Positions 1 to 6,796 of a stretch of DNA of 11,393 nucleotides are shown piece after piece. Each line of letters starts with the position of its first letter. Position 1 is the first letter of the stretch. The stretch covers positions 1-11,393 of the forward strand of contig VBAU01000084.1 of the NCBI GenBank assembly GCA_005883855.1. The letters run 5' to 3'. The DNA is from Bacteroidota bacterium (lineage in GTDB: Bacteria; Bacteroidota; Bacteroidia; Chitinophagales; Chitinophagaceae). The notes beneath the pieces are model-generated. The model made no database searches, was not told the DNA's origin, and saw nothing but the letters and a program-made list of their open reading frames with translations. Made by a program: the position numbers and the translations under genes.

Positions 1-353
1 TGGAGGAAATTGAATTTCTCAGTCAATTGAGGGAGCGATTTAATCTACAGATCATCCGGCATACCGCCTTACTGAATAAACCGGTTAAGCGGGTGGCTCT
101 TTGCGGCGGAGCGGGCAGTTTCCTTGTTCTTAAGGCTTTAAGCGCCGGAGCGGATATTTATATAACGGGCGATATGAAATATCACGAGTTTTTTGATGCG
201 AATGGTCGGATGGTGATTGCTGACATTGGCCACTTCGAGAGCGAGCAGTTTACAATCGATTTGCTGGCTGAAATTTTGGAGCAAAAATTTCGTAACTTTG
301 CCGTCCTTAAAACTAAGATACAAACCAACCCAGTGCATTATTTCGTTGGTTGA
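1..353 (+). CDS. Nif3-like dinuclear metal centre protein, C-terminal part (5' truncated by window)
   Basis: The reading frame is open from base 3 to a TGA at 351-353, so the gene enters from the left edge and a TTG at base 27 is not its start. The C-terminal 116 residues fit the Nif3/DUF34 family (often annotated GTP cyclohydrolase 1 type 2-like): an ITGDMKYHEFFDA segment, then an ADIGHFESE segment. These supply His and Glu ligands of the dinuclear metal site in this family. The TNPVHYF ending also fits the Bacteroidota members. Nif3 proteins form ring-like hexamers; their cellular role is not settled, so no reaction is claimed. The zinc-ribbon gene follows 63 nt downstream on the same strand, a pairing known from other bacteria, and the two are probably cotranscribed up to the terminator at 1219-1247. 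Confidence 0.88.
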   Translation, partial: EEIEFLSQLRERFNLQIIRHTALLNKPVKRVALCGGAGSFLVLKALSAGADIYITGDMKYHEFFDANGRMVIADIGHFESEQFTIDLLAEILEQKFRNFAVLKTKIQTNPVHYFVG

Positions 354-416
354 AAGAAGGGTTGGAGTTTATCACCAGAGCCGACGCTACAAACAAGAAA
401 AAAACATAAACTATAA

Positions 417-1172
417 ATGCCACAAGTAAAAGAATTCTCAGTTGAAGAAAAACTTTCTTCTCTCGTTACCGTTCAAAAGATTGAAAGTAAACTGGATGAA
501 ATTCATATTCTAAAAGGAGAGCTGCCCATGGAGGTAGCCGATCTTGAAGATGAAATCCAGGGTCTGCACTCGCGACAAACCCGCATCGAAGAAGAGATCA
601 ATGGGATTACCGAGTTTATCGAGCAAAAGAAAGAAGCCATAAAGGAGGCGCAGGCATTGATCAAAAAATATGAAAAGCAGACTGACAACGTGAAGAATAA
701 TCGCGAGTTTGAAGCCGTCAACAAGGAGATTGAGATGCAGCAGTTGGAGGTAAAACTTTGCGAGAAACACATTAAGGATGCCAATGAAGAGATTGCCGAG
801 AAGGCCGTTGCGCTCGACAAAGCCAAGAAGGCAATTGCCGCGAAGGACGGCGTGCTAACCACAAAGAAAGGTGAGCTTGAAAAAATCATTGCGGCTACAG
901 AAAAGGAAGAAAAGCATTTTAATAAAATGGCAGCTGAGGCCCGCGAACACGTAGACGATCGACTGTTGACTAGTTACGATAAAATCCGGAAGAGTTACCG
1001 TAACGGTTTGGCTGTTGTCCCTGTTGAACGTGACGCATGCGGTGGTTGCTTTTATGCTATTCCCCCTCAAAAGCAGAGCGAGATAAAACAACACAAAAAA
1101 GTAATGGTTTGCGAGAATTGCGGTCGCATACTCGTAGATGATGACCTGAACAATAAGGTAGAGATAAAGTAG
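417..1172 (+). CDS. Coiled-coil C4 zinc-ribbon protein (CT398/CdsZ-like family)
   Basis: 251 residues starting at an ATG behind an A-rich leader, which is typical of Bacteroidota starts. Residues about 15-185 are highly charged, rich in Glu and Lys with heptad-like hydrophobics, and predict a long antiparallel coiled coil. The C-terminus has two CxxC pairs, CGGC (Cys208, Cys211) and CENC (Cys232, Cys235), forming a C4 zinc ribbon with the family pattern GGCFYAIPPQ. This architecture matches the zf-RING_7 family, including Chlamydia CT398 (CdsZ). No signal peptide or membrane segment is present, so the protein is cytoplasmic. Proposed roles in the family include nucleic-acid or protein-complex binding, but the function here is unknown. 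It lies directly downstream of the Nif3-family gene and ends 46 nt before a strong terminator. Confidence 0.9.
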   Translation: MPQVKEFSVEEKLSSLVTVQKIESKLDEIHILKGELPMEVADLEDEIQGLHSRQTRIEEEINGITEFIEQKKEAIKEAQALIKKYEKQTDNVKNNREFEAVNKEIEMQQLEVKLCEKHIKDANEEIAEKAVALDKAKKAIAAKDGVLTTKKGELEKIIAATEKEEKHFNKMAAEAREHVDDRLLTSYDKIRKSYRNGLAVVPVERDACGGCFYAIPPQKQSEIKQHKKVMVCENCGRILVDDDLNNKVEIK

Positions 1173-1218
1173 CGAAAGGTTCTCCCTAACTATATAAAAA
1201 AATTTTCTTTTTATTTTT

Positions 1219-1247
1219 CCCCCGGCCGATGCGTCGGGGGTTTTTTT
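1219..1247 (+). terminator. Intrinsic terminator after the nif3-like/zinc-ribbon unit
   Basis: The arm CCCCCGGC (1219-1226) pairs with GTCGGGGG (1233-1240) over 8 bp including one G-U pair. The 6-nt loop is CGATGC, and seven Ts follow (1241-1247). This is a textbook rho-independent terminator placed 46 nt after the stop codon. It separates the upstream pair from recN, so recN needs its own promoter. Confidence 0.93.
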
Positions 1248-1316
1248 CTCATATTCAAGCGTTGAAAACTTTGATAACTGTATTGATACCATTTCCCTAA
1301 TTTGCTCATCGTACGA

Positions 1317-1332
1317 ATTGAATCTATTCAAT
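1317..1332. promoter_or_regulatory. Palindrome just upstream of recN
   Basis: ATTGAAT (1317-1323) and ATTCAAT (1326-1332) are perfect inverted repeats separated by CT. The element ends 9 nt before the recN ATG, so it would lie in the leader or near the transcription start. It could be an operator or chance symmetry in AT-rich DNA. No convincing TAnnTTTG box is seen; the nearest candidate, CTAATTTG at about 1297-1304, has the TA one base out of place. Confidence 0.3.
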
Positions 1333-1341
1333 CAGCGATCC

Positions 1342-2990
1342 ATGCTGCAAAGACTCGTCATACAGAACTATGCTATCATTGATCAGTTGGAGATCAATTT
1401 TTCCGGGAATTTGAATGTGATCACGGGAGAAACAGGCGCAGGGACGTTGGTGCGTTAAGCCTGATATTGGGCGCCCGCGCTGACAGTACTGCACTGGTAA
1501 ATAAAGAGAAAAAGTGCTTTGTAGAGGGAACGTTTGATGTTGACGGCAAGAAGGAGATAATTGAATTCTTAGAGCAGAATGATCTTGAGACAAACGATGA
1601 ATTGATTATCCGCAGGGAGATCAACACGAATGGAAAATCGCGGGCTTTTGTCAATGATACACCTGTTACCCTTTCACAACTATCCGGGTTAAGTTCTTTG
1701 CTCGTCGACCTGCACAAGCAATTTGATGCACTGGAATTAGGCGACACCGGCTTTCAGCGGGAAGTTCTGGATGCTCTTGCTGATCACGCGGTCTTGATCA
1801 ACCATTACCGGGAAGCGTTCCGCAAATGGCATTCAACGAAAAAAGAGTGGGAGCAGCTAAAAGAACAAAAGCTGAAATTTGAAAAAGAACTTGATTACAA
1901 CCAGTTTCAATTTAGTGAACTTGAGGAGGCAGGGTTTAGGGAAAGTGAATTAGAGGAATTGGACGCGGAATTAAAATTGCTTAACGATTCCGAGGGAATC
2001 AAGAGCGCGTTATCCAAAACATATTATGAGTTGAAAGAAACCGAGACTCCGATTGTGCAACGATTGAAGATTTTGATCAACCAACTGCAGGTTTATACGT
2101 CTCATCCGCAGTTGCCAGCGCTGATTAATCGATTGGAATCAGTTCAAATCGAGCTTCAGGATATTGCAGAGGAAACAGACCGCGTAAACAATCACATAAG
2201 TCATGATCCGGCCAAAATCGAGCAAATGAATGAGCGGCTTTCCCTGGGATATAAATTATTGAAGAAACACGGCGCAAAAACGACCAACGAGTTGTTGCAG
2301 ATTCAAATGCAGTTGGAGGACAAACTGCAGAGAATTTTTGACATTGATGATAAACTCAGGCAAACGCAAGAGCAAACAGCAGAATTTCATGGTAAAGCGA
2401 AGCAAATCGCAGCAACAATTTCCGGAGCGCGGATAAAACAAATCAAACCTTTGGAGCAACGGGTAAATAGCTTGTTGGCACAAGTGGGAATGCCAAATGC
2501 GATATTGAAAATTCGATTGCAAAATAATTTGGATGAACTGAATTTCTTTGGCGCCGACGTCATTGACTTTTTATTTGACGCCAATAAAACCGGCCAATTT
2601 CTGCCCCTTCGAAGGATAGCCAGCGGGGGTGAGTTGAGTCGATTGATGCTTTGTATAAAATCACTCGTTGCTCAATCCATCGATCTGCCCACACTCATTT
2701 TCGATGAGGTCGACACGGGCATTTCCGGCGAAGCAGCCAGGCAGGTGGGTATCATCATCAAAGGGCTCTCAGCAAGGCGACAAGTGATTTGCATTACGCA
2801 TCAACCGCAAATTGCAGGAAAGGCAGACGCCCATTTTTTTGTCTATAAAGAAATTGAGAACACTACTGTAAAAACAAATCTTCGTCTGCTGACATTGGAG
2901 GAAAGAATAACCGCCGTGGCCAAGATGCTAAGTGGTGAAAAGCCTACAGCTGCTTCGATACAGAATGCAAAGGAAATGGTGATGAATTAG
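1342..2990 (+). pseudogene. recN: recN, DNA repair ATPase, frameshifted within the Walker A motif
   Basis: RecN is an SMC-like ATPase that acts early in recombinational repair of double-strand breaks. Frame 1 (1342-1458) encodes the N-terminus through VITGETGAG, then reads three codons out of register into TAA. The RecN sequence resumes in another frame at about 1446 (GALSLILGARAD) and runs intact to TAG at 2988-2990. That part carries the coiled-coil middle, the signature ASGGELSRL, Walker B LIFDEVDTGISGE and the D-loop/H-region ITHQPQIAG. Family members have GETGAGKS plus about three residues before GAL (15 nt); here only 5 nt are present (1444-1448). A net 10-nt loss has therefore removed the catalytic Lys and the following Ser. 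Apart from this the gene would be near the usual 550 residues. Either a recent inactivation or an assembly error fits, since no other damage is seen. A restart at TTG 1467 would lack the P-loop. Confidence 0.88.
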
Positions 2991-3026
2991 AGATAGGAAA
3001 GGGAAAGGCAAGTAAACAACCATTTG

Positions 3027-3233
3027 ATGAAATGGAAAGCGATTGTTATAATGCTAATCATTCTTGCTTCGTTGATTCCTCTTTATTCAATCAACAAATA
3101 CCTGCAGAAATTCCTAAGACCAAGAGATTCCCTGGCCAGGTTATTTTCTTACTTACTTAGCGGAATGCTGCTTGTGTTCCTATATACGCTGTTATTGGTG
3201 TTCCTGATAAAGAGAATGTTTCCGAGCGCTTAG
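3027..3233 (+). CDS. Small two-helix membrane protein, unknown function
   Basis: The ATG at 3027 gives 68 residues; a TTG one codon earlier is also possible. Residues about 4-21 (AIVIMLIILASLIPLYSI) and about 40-62 (LLSGMLLVFLYTLLLVFLI) are strongly hydrophobic and predict two transmembrane helices. They are joined by a basic linker (KFLRPRDSLAR), and the ends MKWK and KRMF are also basic, so both termini may be cytoplasmic. The purine-rich run GGAAAGGGAAAGG lies about 20-30 nt upstream. It sits between recN (36 nt) and fabI (38 nt) on the same strand. I do not recognise the family. Reading-frame integrity, clear helix segments and position support a real gene, but conservation could not be tested here. 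Confidence 0.6.
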   Translation: MKWKAIVIMLIILASLIPLYSINKYLQKFLRPRDSLARLFSYLLSGMLLVFLYTLLLVFLIKRMFPSA

Positions 3234-3244
3234 AAATAACTTCT

Positions 3245-3252
3245 TATTTTTG
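3245..3252 (+). promoter_or_regulatory. Bacteroidota -7 promoter box of fabI (TATTTTTG)
   Basis: TATTTTTG matches the Bacteroidota -7 consensus TAnnTTTG exactly. It is followed by CACCCC, a common start-site context, 19 nt before the fabI ATG. No clear TTTG -33 element is present 17-20 nt upstream, so the site rests on the -7 box alone. It would let fabI be transcribed separately from recN and the small membrane gene. Confidence 0.6.
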
Positions 3253-3271
3253 CACCCCTAAAATTAAAACC

Positions 3272-4075
3272 ATGGCTAATGATCTGCTGAAAAGAAAGAA
3301 GGGAATCATATTTGGAGCGCTGGATGAAAAATCCATTGCGTGGAAAACCGCGTTGAAATGTTACGAAGAAGGCGCACAACTTGTGTTGACCAATGCTCCT
3401 GTTGCTTTACGGATGGGGGAGATCAACAAACTTGCTGAACAGTGCGGCAATGCGCCCGTGGTTGGAGCCGATGTGACCAACATGGATGATCTCAAAAATC
3501 TTTTCCAGAAAGCCATGGAACACTTTGGCGGCGGCTTTGACTTTATTCTGCATTCAATTGGTATGAGCCTTAACGTGCGTAAGGGCAAGCATTACACAGA
3601 AATGAATTATGAGTGGAATCAAAAAACCTTAGATATTTCAGCCATGAGCTTGCATAAAGTGCTTCGTACTGCGTGGGACATGGATGCACTGAACGAATGG
3701 GCAAGTGTGGTGGCGTTAACGTACATCGCCGCTCAAAGAGTGTTCCCGGATTACAACGAGATGGCTGACGCAAAAGATCTGCTAGAGAGTGTCACAAGAA
3801 TGTTTGGCTACTATTATGGCCAAAAGAAAAAAGTCAGAGTGAATACTGTTTCGCAATCACCAACCAGGACCACTGCTGGCAGCGGTGTAAAAGGCTTTGA
3901 TTCGTTTATTGATTATGCGGAAAAGATGAGCCCATTGGGCAATGCAAGTGCTGAAGATTGCGCGAAGTACATTGCTCTGTTGTTTAGCGATTATACGAGG
4001 ATGGTGACGATGCAAAATCTCTTCCACGATGGAGGGTTTAGTTTTACGGGAGTGTCGGAGAAGCTGATGTCGTGA
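3272..4075 (+). CDS. fabI: Enoyl-[acyl-carrier-protein] reductase (NADH) FabI
   Basis: FabI reduces trans-2-enoyl-ACP to acyl-ACP in the last step of each fatty-acid elongation cycle, in the cytoplasm. The protein has 267 residues, close to the usual 260-270. It is a short-chain dehydrogenase with the FabI-type nucleotide motif GIIFGALDEKSIAW (residues 11-24). The active-site Tyr151 lies in ALTYIAAQR, and Tyr161-x6-Lys168 in PDYNEMADAK forms the catalytic YX6K pair. The HSIG motif follows the Rossmann strand as in the family. The ATG start at 3272 follows a -7 promoter box by 19 nt. The stop codon lies inside the first unit of a 7-nt tandem repeat array (4072-4162). Confidence 0.96.
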   Translation: MANDLLKRKKGIIFGALDEKSIAWKTALKCYEEGAQLVLTNAPVALRMGEINKLAEQCGNAPVVGADVTNMDDLKNLFQKAMEHFGGGFDFILHSIGMSLNVRKGKHYTEMNYEWNQKTLDISAMSLHKVLRTAWDMDALNEWASVVALTYIAAQRVFPDYNEMADAKDLLESVTRMFGYYYGQKKKVRVNTVSQSPTRTTAGSGVKGFDSFIDYAEKMSPLGNASAEDCAKYIALLFSDYTRMVTMQNLFHDGGFSFTGVSEKLMS

Positions 4076-4162
4076 ATGGTGAATGGTGAATGGTGAATAG
4101 TGAATGGTGAATAGTGAATAGTCAATGGTCAATGGTGAATGGTGAATGGTTGATGGTGAATA
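4072..4162 (+). repeat. Heptad tandem repeat, 13 units, word GTGAATG/GTGAATA
   Basis: Thirteen consecutive 7-nt units with no phase slip: nine read GTGAATG or GTGAATA, and the rest differ by one or two bases (GTCAATG, GTTGATG). The first unit overlaps the fabI stop codon TGA (4073-4075). Because the period is not a multiple of three it reads through several frames; on the minus strand it creates a spurious Ser/His/Tyr/Pro-rich reading frame. The remaining 4163-4230 shows nothing recognisable. Confidence 0.95.
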
Positions 4163-4230
4163 AAGAACGGAACGTATAAGAGTGCGACGCAACGGAAGCT
4201 CAGCGATTGTTCTGGTGCCCGGTACATAAT

Positions 4231-4255
4231 AAAAAAAAGGTTGTTAAAGCAACCT
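4231..4255 (-). terminator. Intrinsic terminator of the DUF2795 gene
   Basis: Read on the minus strand, AGGTTG and CAACCT form a 6-bp stem with loop CTTTAA, followed by eight Ts (A-run 4231-4238 on the plus strand). It lies 35 nt past the stop codon of the minus-strand gene. A second small stem, TCGCG/CGCGA (4276-4290), sits directly after the stop codon. Confidence 0.8.
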
Positions 4256-4290
4256 CGATCCTTGTAATGAATAATTCGCGAAATCCGCGA

Positions 4291-4512
4291 TCAGTACTCG
4301 TCTTCGTTAAAAAGAAAATCTTCCTGTGAAGGATAGTCGGGCCAGATGTCTTCAATACTTTCGTATACTTCACCTTCGTCGTCCAGTTCCTGCAGGTTTT
4401 CAACTACCTCTATCGGGGCGCCGGAACGAATTGAGTAATCGATCAATTCGTCTTTTGAGGCAGGCCAGGGTGCATCTTCAAGGTAGGAGGCCAATTCAAG
4501 TGTCCAAAACAT
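4291..4512 (-). CDS. DUF2795-family small acidic protein
   Basis: 73 residues, strongly acidic, without signal peptide or membrane segment. The core LASYLEDAPWPASKDELIDYSIRSGAPIEVVENLQEL (given here in pieces: LEDAPWPASKDELIDYS, then GAPIEVVENLQEL) matches the DUF2795 pattern of a short helical domain with a conserved P-A-x-K-x-x-L-x-x-Y stretch. The tail YESIEDIWPDYP is the form seen in Bacteroidota members. Function is unknown. It is a stand-alone gene: a complete promoter lies 58 nt upstream and a terminator follows 35 nt downstream. It diverges from lolD. The start is the ATG at 4510-4512, giving the N-terminus MFWTLELASYL. Confidence 0.87.
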   Translation of the reverse strand: MFWTLELASYLEDAPWPASKDELIDYSIRSGAPIEVVENLQELDDEGEVYESIEDIWPDYPSQEDFLFNEDEY

Positions 4513-4542
4513 CTTTTTCCAGGGGTTTAAAATTTAATCAAT

Positions 4543-4556
4543 GGTGGATCGCCACC
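4543..4556 (-). promoter_or_regulatory. Small hairpin in the DUF2795 mRNA leader
   Basis: GGTGG and CCACC (5 bp) enclose a 4-nt loop (ATCG on the plus strand). It falls between the promoter (4570-4600) and the start codon (4512), so it would be in the 5' leader. The stem is short, and a regulatory role is only a possibility. Confidence 0.3.
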
Positions 4557-4569
4557 CTAAAATTTTCGG

Positions 4570-4600
4570 CAAATGTAGCTTTATTAACGAATTTTCCAAA
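4570..4600 (-). promoter_or_regulatory. Bacteroidota promoter of the DUF2795 gene
   Basis: On the minus strand, TTTG (4600-4597) is followed after 19 nt by TACATTTG (4577-4570). This is a full match to the Bacteroidota -33/-7 pattern (TTTG, about 19 nt, TAnnTTTG). The predicted leader is about 50-55 nt. Confidence 0.78.
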
Positions 4601-4652
4601 TCCTCGTTTGTCCACTCGATTGGAAGAATTTTCTAAAAAAAAGCTGGTTTCA

Positions 4653-4682
4653 TTTGCTATTATTTATAATGGGTTAGGTTTG
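4653..4682 (+). promoter_or_regulatory. Bacteroidota promoter of lolD
   Basis: TTTG (4653-4656) is followed after 18 nt by TAGGTTTG (4675-4682), a full match to the Bacteroidota -33/-7 pattern. It lies 35 nt before the ATG at 4718. With transcription starting a few bases after 4682, a TTG start at 4697 would leave almost no leader, which favours the ATG. Confidence 0.75.
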
Positions 4683-4717
4683 TAAATATTTGATTATTGA
4701 AATACCATTTTAGCTGC

Positions 4718-5389
4718 ATGCTTAGCGGAAAAAATATTCATAAAAAATATGGACCGGTGGAGGTGTTGCGGGGGGTAGATATTGAAGTGAAAAAAGGAGA
4801 GATCGTAAGCATCGTTGGTTCTTCGGGGGCGGGTAAATCTACCCTTTTACATATACTCGGAACGTTGGATGGAGCTGACAGGGGAATGGTGGAATTGAAT
4901 AATATGAATGTGAGCTCACTGCAGGGAAGAAAGCTGGCGGATTTCAGAAATAAAAACATCGGCTTCGTGTTTCAGTTTCATCACTTGCTTCCTGAATTTA
5001 CGGCTTTGGAGAACGTTTGCATCCCCGGCTGGCTTGCGGGAAGAAAGAAGAACGAGGTCGAGGAGAAGAGCAGCGAGTTATTGAATTTGCTAGGGTTGAG
5101 TGAACGAATGGATAATAAGCCCAACCAAATGAGTGGCGGCGAACAACAACGTGTGGCTGTTGCCAGGGCATTGATCAATACGCCGGCAATTGTCTTCGCC
5201 GACGAGCCTACCGGAAATCTTGACTCAGCCAATGCAAAAGAACTTCATCAATTGTTTTTTGACCTCAGAAACAAATTCAACCAATCGTTTCTTATAGTTA
5301 CTCATAACGAAGAATTAGCCCAGCTTAGTGATCGTGTCTTGCACATGAAAGATGGCAAGATACTGGCCCCGTCATCGAAAACAGCATAA
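4718..5389 (+). CDS. lolD: LolD-like ABC transporter ATP-binding protein (lipoprotein release)
   Basis: 223 residues, a single ABC ATPase domain. Walker A is GSSGAGKS (34-41), the signature MSGGEQQR (138-145), Walker B VFADE (Asp162, Glu163) and the switch His196 lies in VTHNEE. The Q-loop region FQFHHLLPEFTALENV is characteristic of LolD. In the LolCDE system the ATPase drives release of outer-membrane lipoproteins from the inner membrane, working with membrane subunits LolC/E. No permease gene adjoins it here, so partners must be encoded elsewhere. A TTG at 4697 would add seven residues, but the ATG at 4718 fits both the family start (LSGKNIHKKYG) and the promoter. A MacB-type ATPase cannot be excluded, but the HHLLPEF motif favours LolD. 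Confidence 0.88.
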   Translation: MLSGKNIHKKYGPVEVLRGVDIEVKKGEIVSIVGSSGAGKSTLLHILGTLDGADRGMVELNNMNVSSLQGRKLADFRNKNIGFVFQFHHLLPEFTALENVCIPGWLAGRKKNEVEEKSSELLNLLGLSERMDNKPNQMSGGEQQRVAVARALINTPAIVFADEPTGNLDSANAKELHQLFFDLRNKFNQSFLIVTHNEELAQLSDRVLHMKDGKILAPSSKTA

Positions 5390-5418
5390 TAAGCAGATTC
5401 CGTTATTGAGACGAAAAA

Positions 5419-5976
5419 TCAACCCCTCGGTTTCCATGGCGATTCCCCGACTTGTAAAAGATGAGCCACGAAGCGGGCAAGAATAAAAAGATAATCGCTG
5501 AGTCGGTTAAGATATTTAATGATAAGACCCTCCTCGGTCCGTCCCTCCTGAAGACGCACGCAACAACGTTCCGCCCTACGACATACGCAGCGTGCAATAT
5601 GCAAGTGAGAAACGGTGGGATGGCCGCCTGGCAAAATAAAATTTTTCATTTCGGGAAGCACATCATTTATGCGGTCCATTTCTTTTTCCAACAACTCGAC
5701 ATCCTGTTCCTTGAGATCAGGAATTTTCATTTTTGGTTCTTTTTGAGGATCACATGCCAGTGACGCGCCGATGGTAAATAATCGATCCTGTATCTCCCGT
5801 AAAACATTTTTGGCTGCATTATCGGCTACAAGATCACGACACAAGCCAACGTAGGAATTCAATTCATCAACGGTACCGTAGGCCTCAATCCTCAGATCCG
5901 ATTTCAAAACCTTTGTGCCTCCGAGCAGCGAAGTCATTCCATTGTCACCAGTTTTTGTGTAGATTTTTATCGACAT
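5419..5976 (-). CDS. pduO: PduO-type cob(I)alamin adenosyltransferase
   Basis: 185 residues. The enzyme transfers the adenosyl group of ATP to cob(I)alamin, giving adenosylcobalamin, the cofactor of enzymes such as methylmalonyl-CoA mutase. Family motifs appear in order: TKTGD (7-11) with SLLGG for ATP binding, EAYGTVDELNS (31-41), FILPGG (113-118), CRRAER (132-137, with the Arg residues used for ATP), and YLNRLSDYLFILAR (155-168). PduO proteins are cytoplasmic helical-bundle trimers. It is the last of three minus-strand genes (gatC, ABC ATPase, this gene), 69 nt after the ATPase. It converges with lolD with a gap of only 29 nt and no visible terminator. No other cobalamin gene is nearby, so the gene may serve salvage rather than de novo synthesis; that is inference. 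Confidence 0.94.
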   Translation of the reverse strand: MSIKIYTKTGDNGMTSLLGGTKVLKSDLRIEAYGTVDELNSYVGLCRDLVADNAAKNVLREIQDRLFTIGASLACDPQKEPKMKIPDLKEQDVELLEKEMDRINDVLPEMKNFILPGGHPTVSHLHIARCVCRRAERCCVRLQEGRTEEGLIIKYLNRLSDYLFILARFVAHLLQVGESPWKPRG

Positions 5977-6045
5977 GTGTGGTTTCCAAAAAAGGTTTTT
6001 GAATTATGATTAGTGGCAAAACGATTAGTTGAAGTAAAGTGTTTG

Positions 6046-6756
6046 TTATGCCGTTACTAAGTCTCCCTTAGGCGATTTCGGAGTATCGGCTTCCACCTCG
6101 CCATCTCGGAGCCTTATCACCCTCCTTGCGCGTTTGGCGATGTCTTCTTCGTGAGTTACCAGGACCACGGTGTTTCCCGCTGCATTTATTCTTTCAAAAA
6201 TATCCATGATCTCATAGGATGTTTTGGTATCCAAATTACCCGTTGGCTCATCGGCAAGAATAATAGCGGGGTCATTTACCAGTGCCCTGGCAATAGCCAC
6301 GCGTTGCGATTGTCCTCCACTTAACTCATTTGGTTTATGGGCGCTTCTATCACTGAGGTTCACCAGGTCGAGAACATGGTTTGCTTTTTCATTCCGTTGC
6401 CGCTTACTCATGCCGGCATAGATCAACGGTAATGCTACATTCTCAAGTGCTGTAAGCCGTGGCAACAAATTGAACTGTTGAAACACAAAACCAATCTCCT
6501 TATTGCGAATTTCGGCGAGCGCATTATCCTCCATTTTGCTGACGTCCTGGCCATTTAAAATATATTTTCCCGCCGTCGGCGTATCAAGACAACCCAGGAT
6601 ATTCATTAAAGTGCTTTTCCCTGATCCCGACGGTCCCATCAATGCCACGTATTCATTCTCATAAATGTCCAGCGAAATATTTTTCAGCACCTCGAGCACC
6701 TGTTTGCCCATGAAATAGCTTTTACGGATGCCTTCAAGATGTATCATTGAGCTCAT
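6046..6756 (-). CDS. MacB-type ABC transporter ATP-binding protein
   Basis: 236 residues, a complete ABC ATPase domain: Walker A GPSGSGKS (41-48), Q-loop FQQFNLLPRLTALENV, signature LSGGQSQR (145-152), Walker B ILADE (166-170), D-loop NLD and switch His in VTHEED. The FNLLPRLTALENVALPL segment is typical of MacB/YknY-type ATPases, which power export of antibiotics, peptides or lipoprotein-like substrates with MacB/YknZ permeases. No permease or MacA-like adaptor gene is adjacent. The C-terminal tail TPKSPKGDLVTA is encoded by repeat-like DNA (about 6052-6085) and is not part of the ATPase fold. The ATG at 6754-6756 is used; M4 is an alternative, and the start codon lies within a heptad repeat. 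The gene follows gatC by 40 nt and is probably cotranscribed with it. Confidence 0.92.
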   Translation of the reverse strand: MSSMIHLEGIRKSYFMGKQVLEVLKNISLDIYENEYVALMGPSGSGKSTLMNILGCLDTPTAGKYILNGQDVSKMEDNALAEIRNKEIGFVFQQFNLLPRLTALENVALPLIYAGMSKRQRNEKANHVLDLVNLSDRSAHKPNELSGGQSQRVAIARALVNDPAIILADEPTGNLDTKTSYEIMDIFERINAAGNTVVLVTHEEDIAKRARRVIRLRDGEVEADTPKSPKGDLVTA

Positions 6757-6782
6757 AAATCACAAATTATAAATTTCAAATC
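6755..6782. repeat. Heptad tandem repeat, 4 units, words ATAAATC/ACAAATT/ATAAATT/TCAAATC
   Basis: Four consecutive 7-nt units of form [AT][TC]AAAT[TC] fill most of the 40-nt gap between gatC and the MacB-type ATPase gene. The first unit overlaps the ATPase start codon (CAT, 6754-6756 on the plus strand). It is short and AT-rich, so weaker alone than the other arrays. Confidence 0.65.
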
Positions 6783-6796
6783 CCATTCTATTGCCA

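Noticed and set aside
1444..1467. Programmed ribosomal frameshift in recN
   Set aside because: No slippery sequence or stimulating structure is seen, and a shift would still not restore the missing Walker A Lys and Ser codons; a deletion explains the data better.
4072..4162. CRISPR array or minisatellite-type protein repeat
   Set aside because: Units are 7 nt with no spacers, far shorter than CRISPR repeats, and they lie outside any gene.
3857..4192. Minus-strand reading frame with Ser/His/Tyr/Pro-rich repeats
   Set aside because: It translates the GTGAATG array and the antisense of fabI. The repeated peptide is a by-product of the heptads.
4697..4717. TTG start for lolD at 4697
   Set aside because: It would lie only about 8 nt after the predicted transcription start, and the family N-terminus matches the ATG at 4718.
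5390..5418. Terminator between convergent lolD and pduO
   Set aside because: No stem of useful length with a T-run is present in the 29 nt.
5977..6045. Promoter for pduO
   Set aside because: The best candidate (TCGTTTTG on the minus strand) does not have the TA of the -7 box, so it was not listed.
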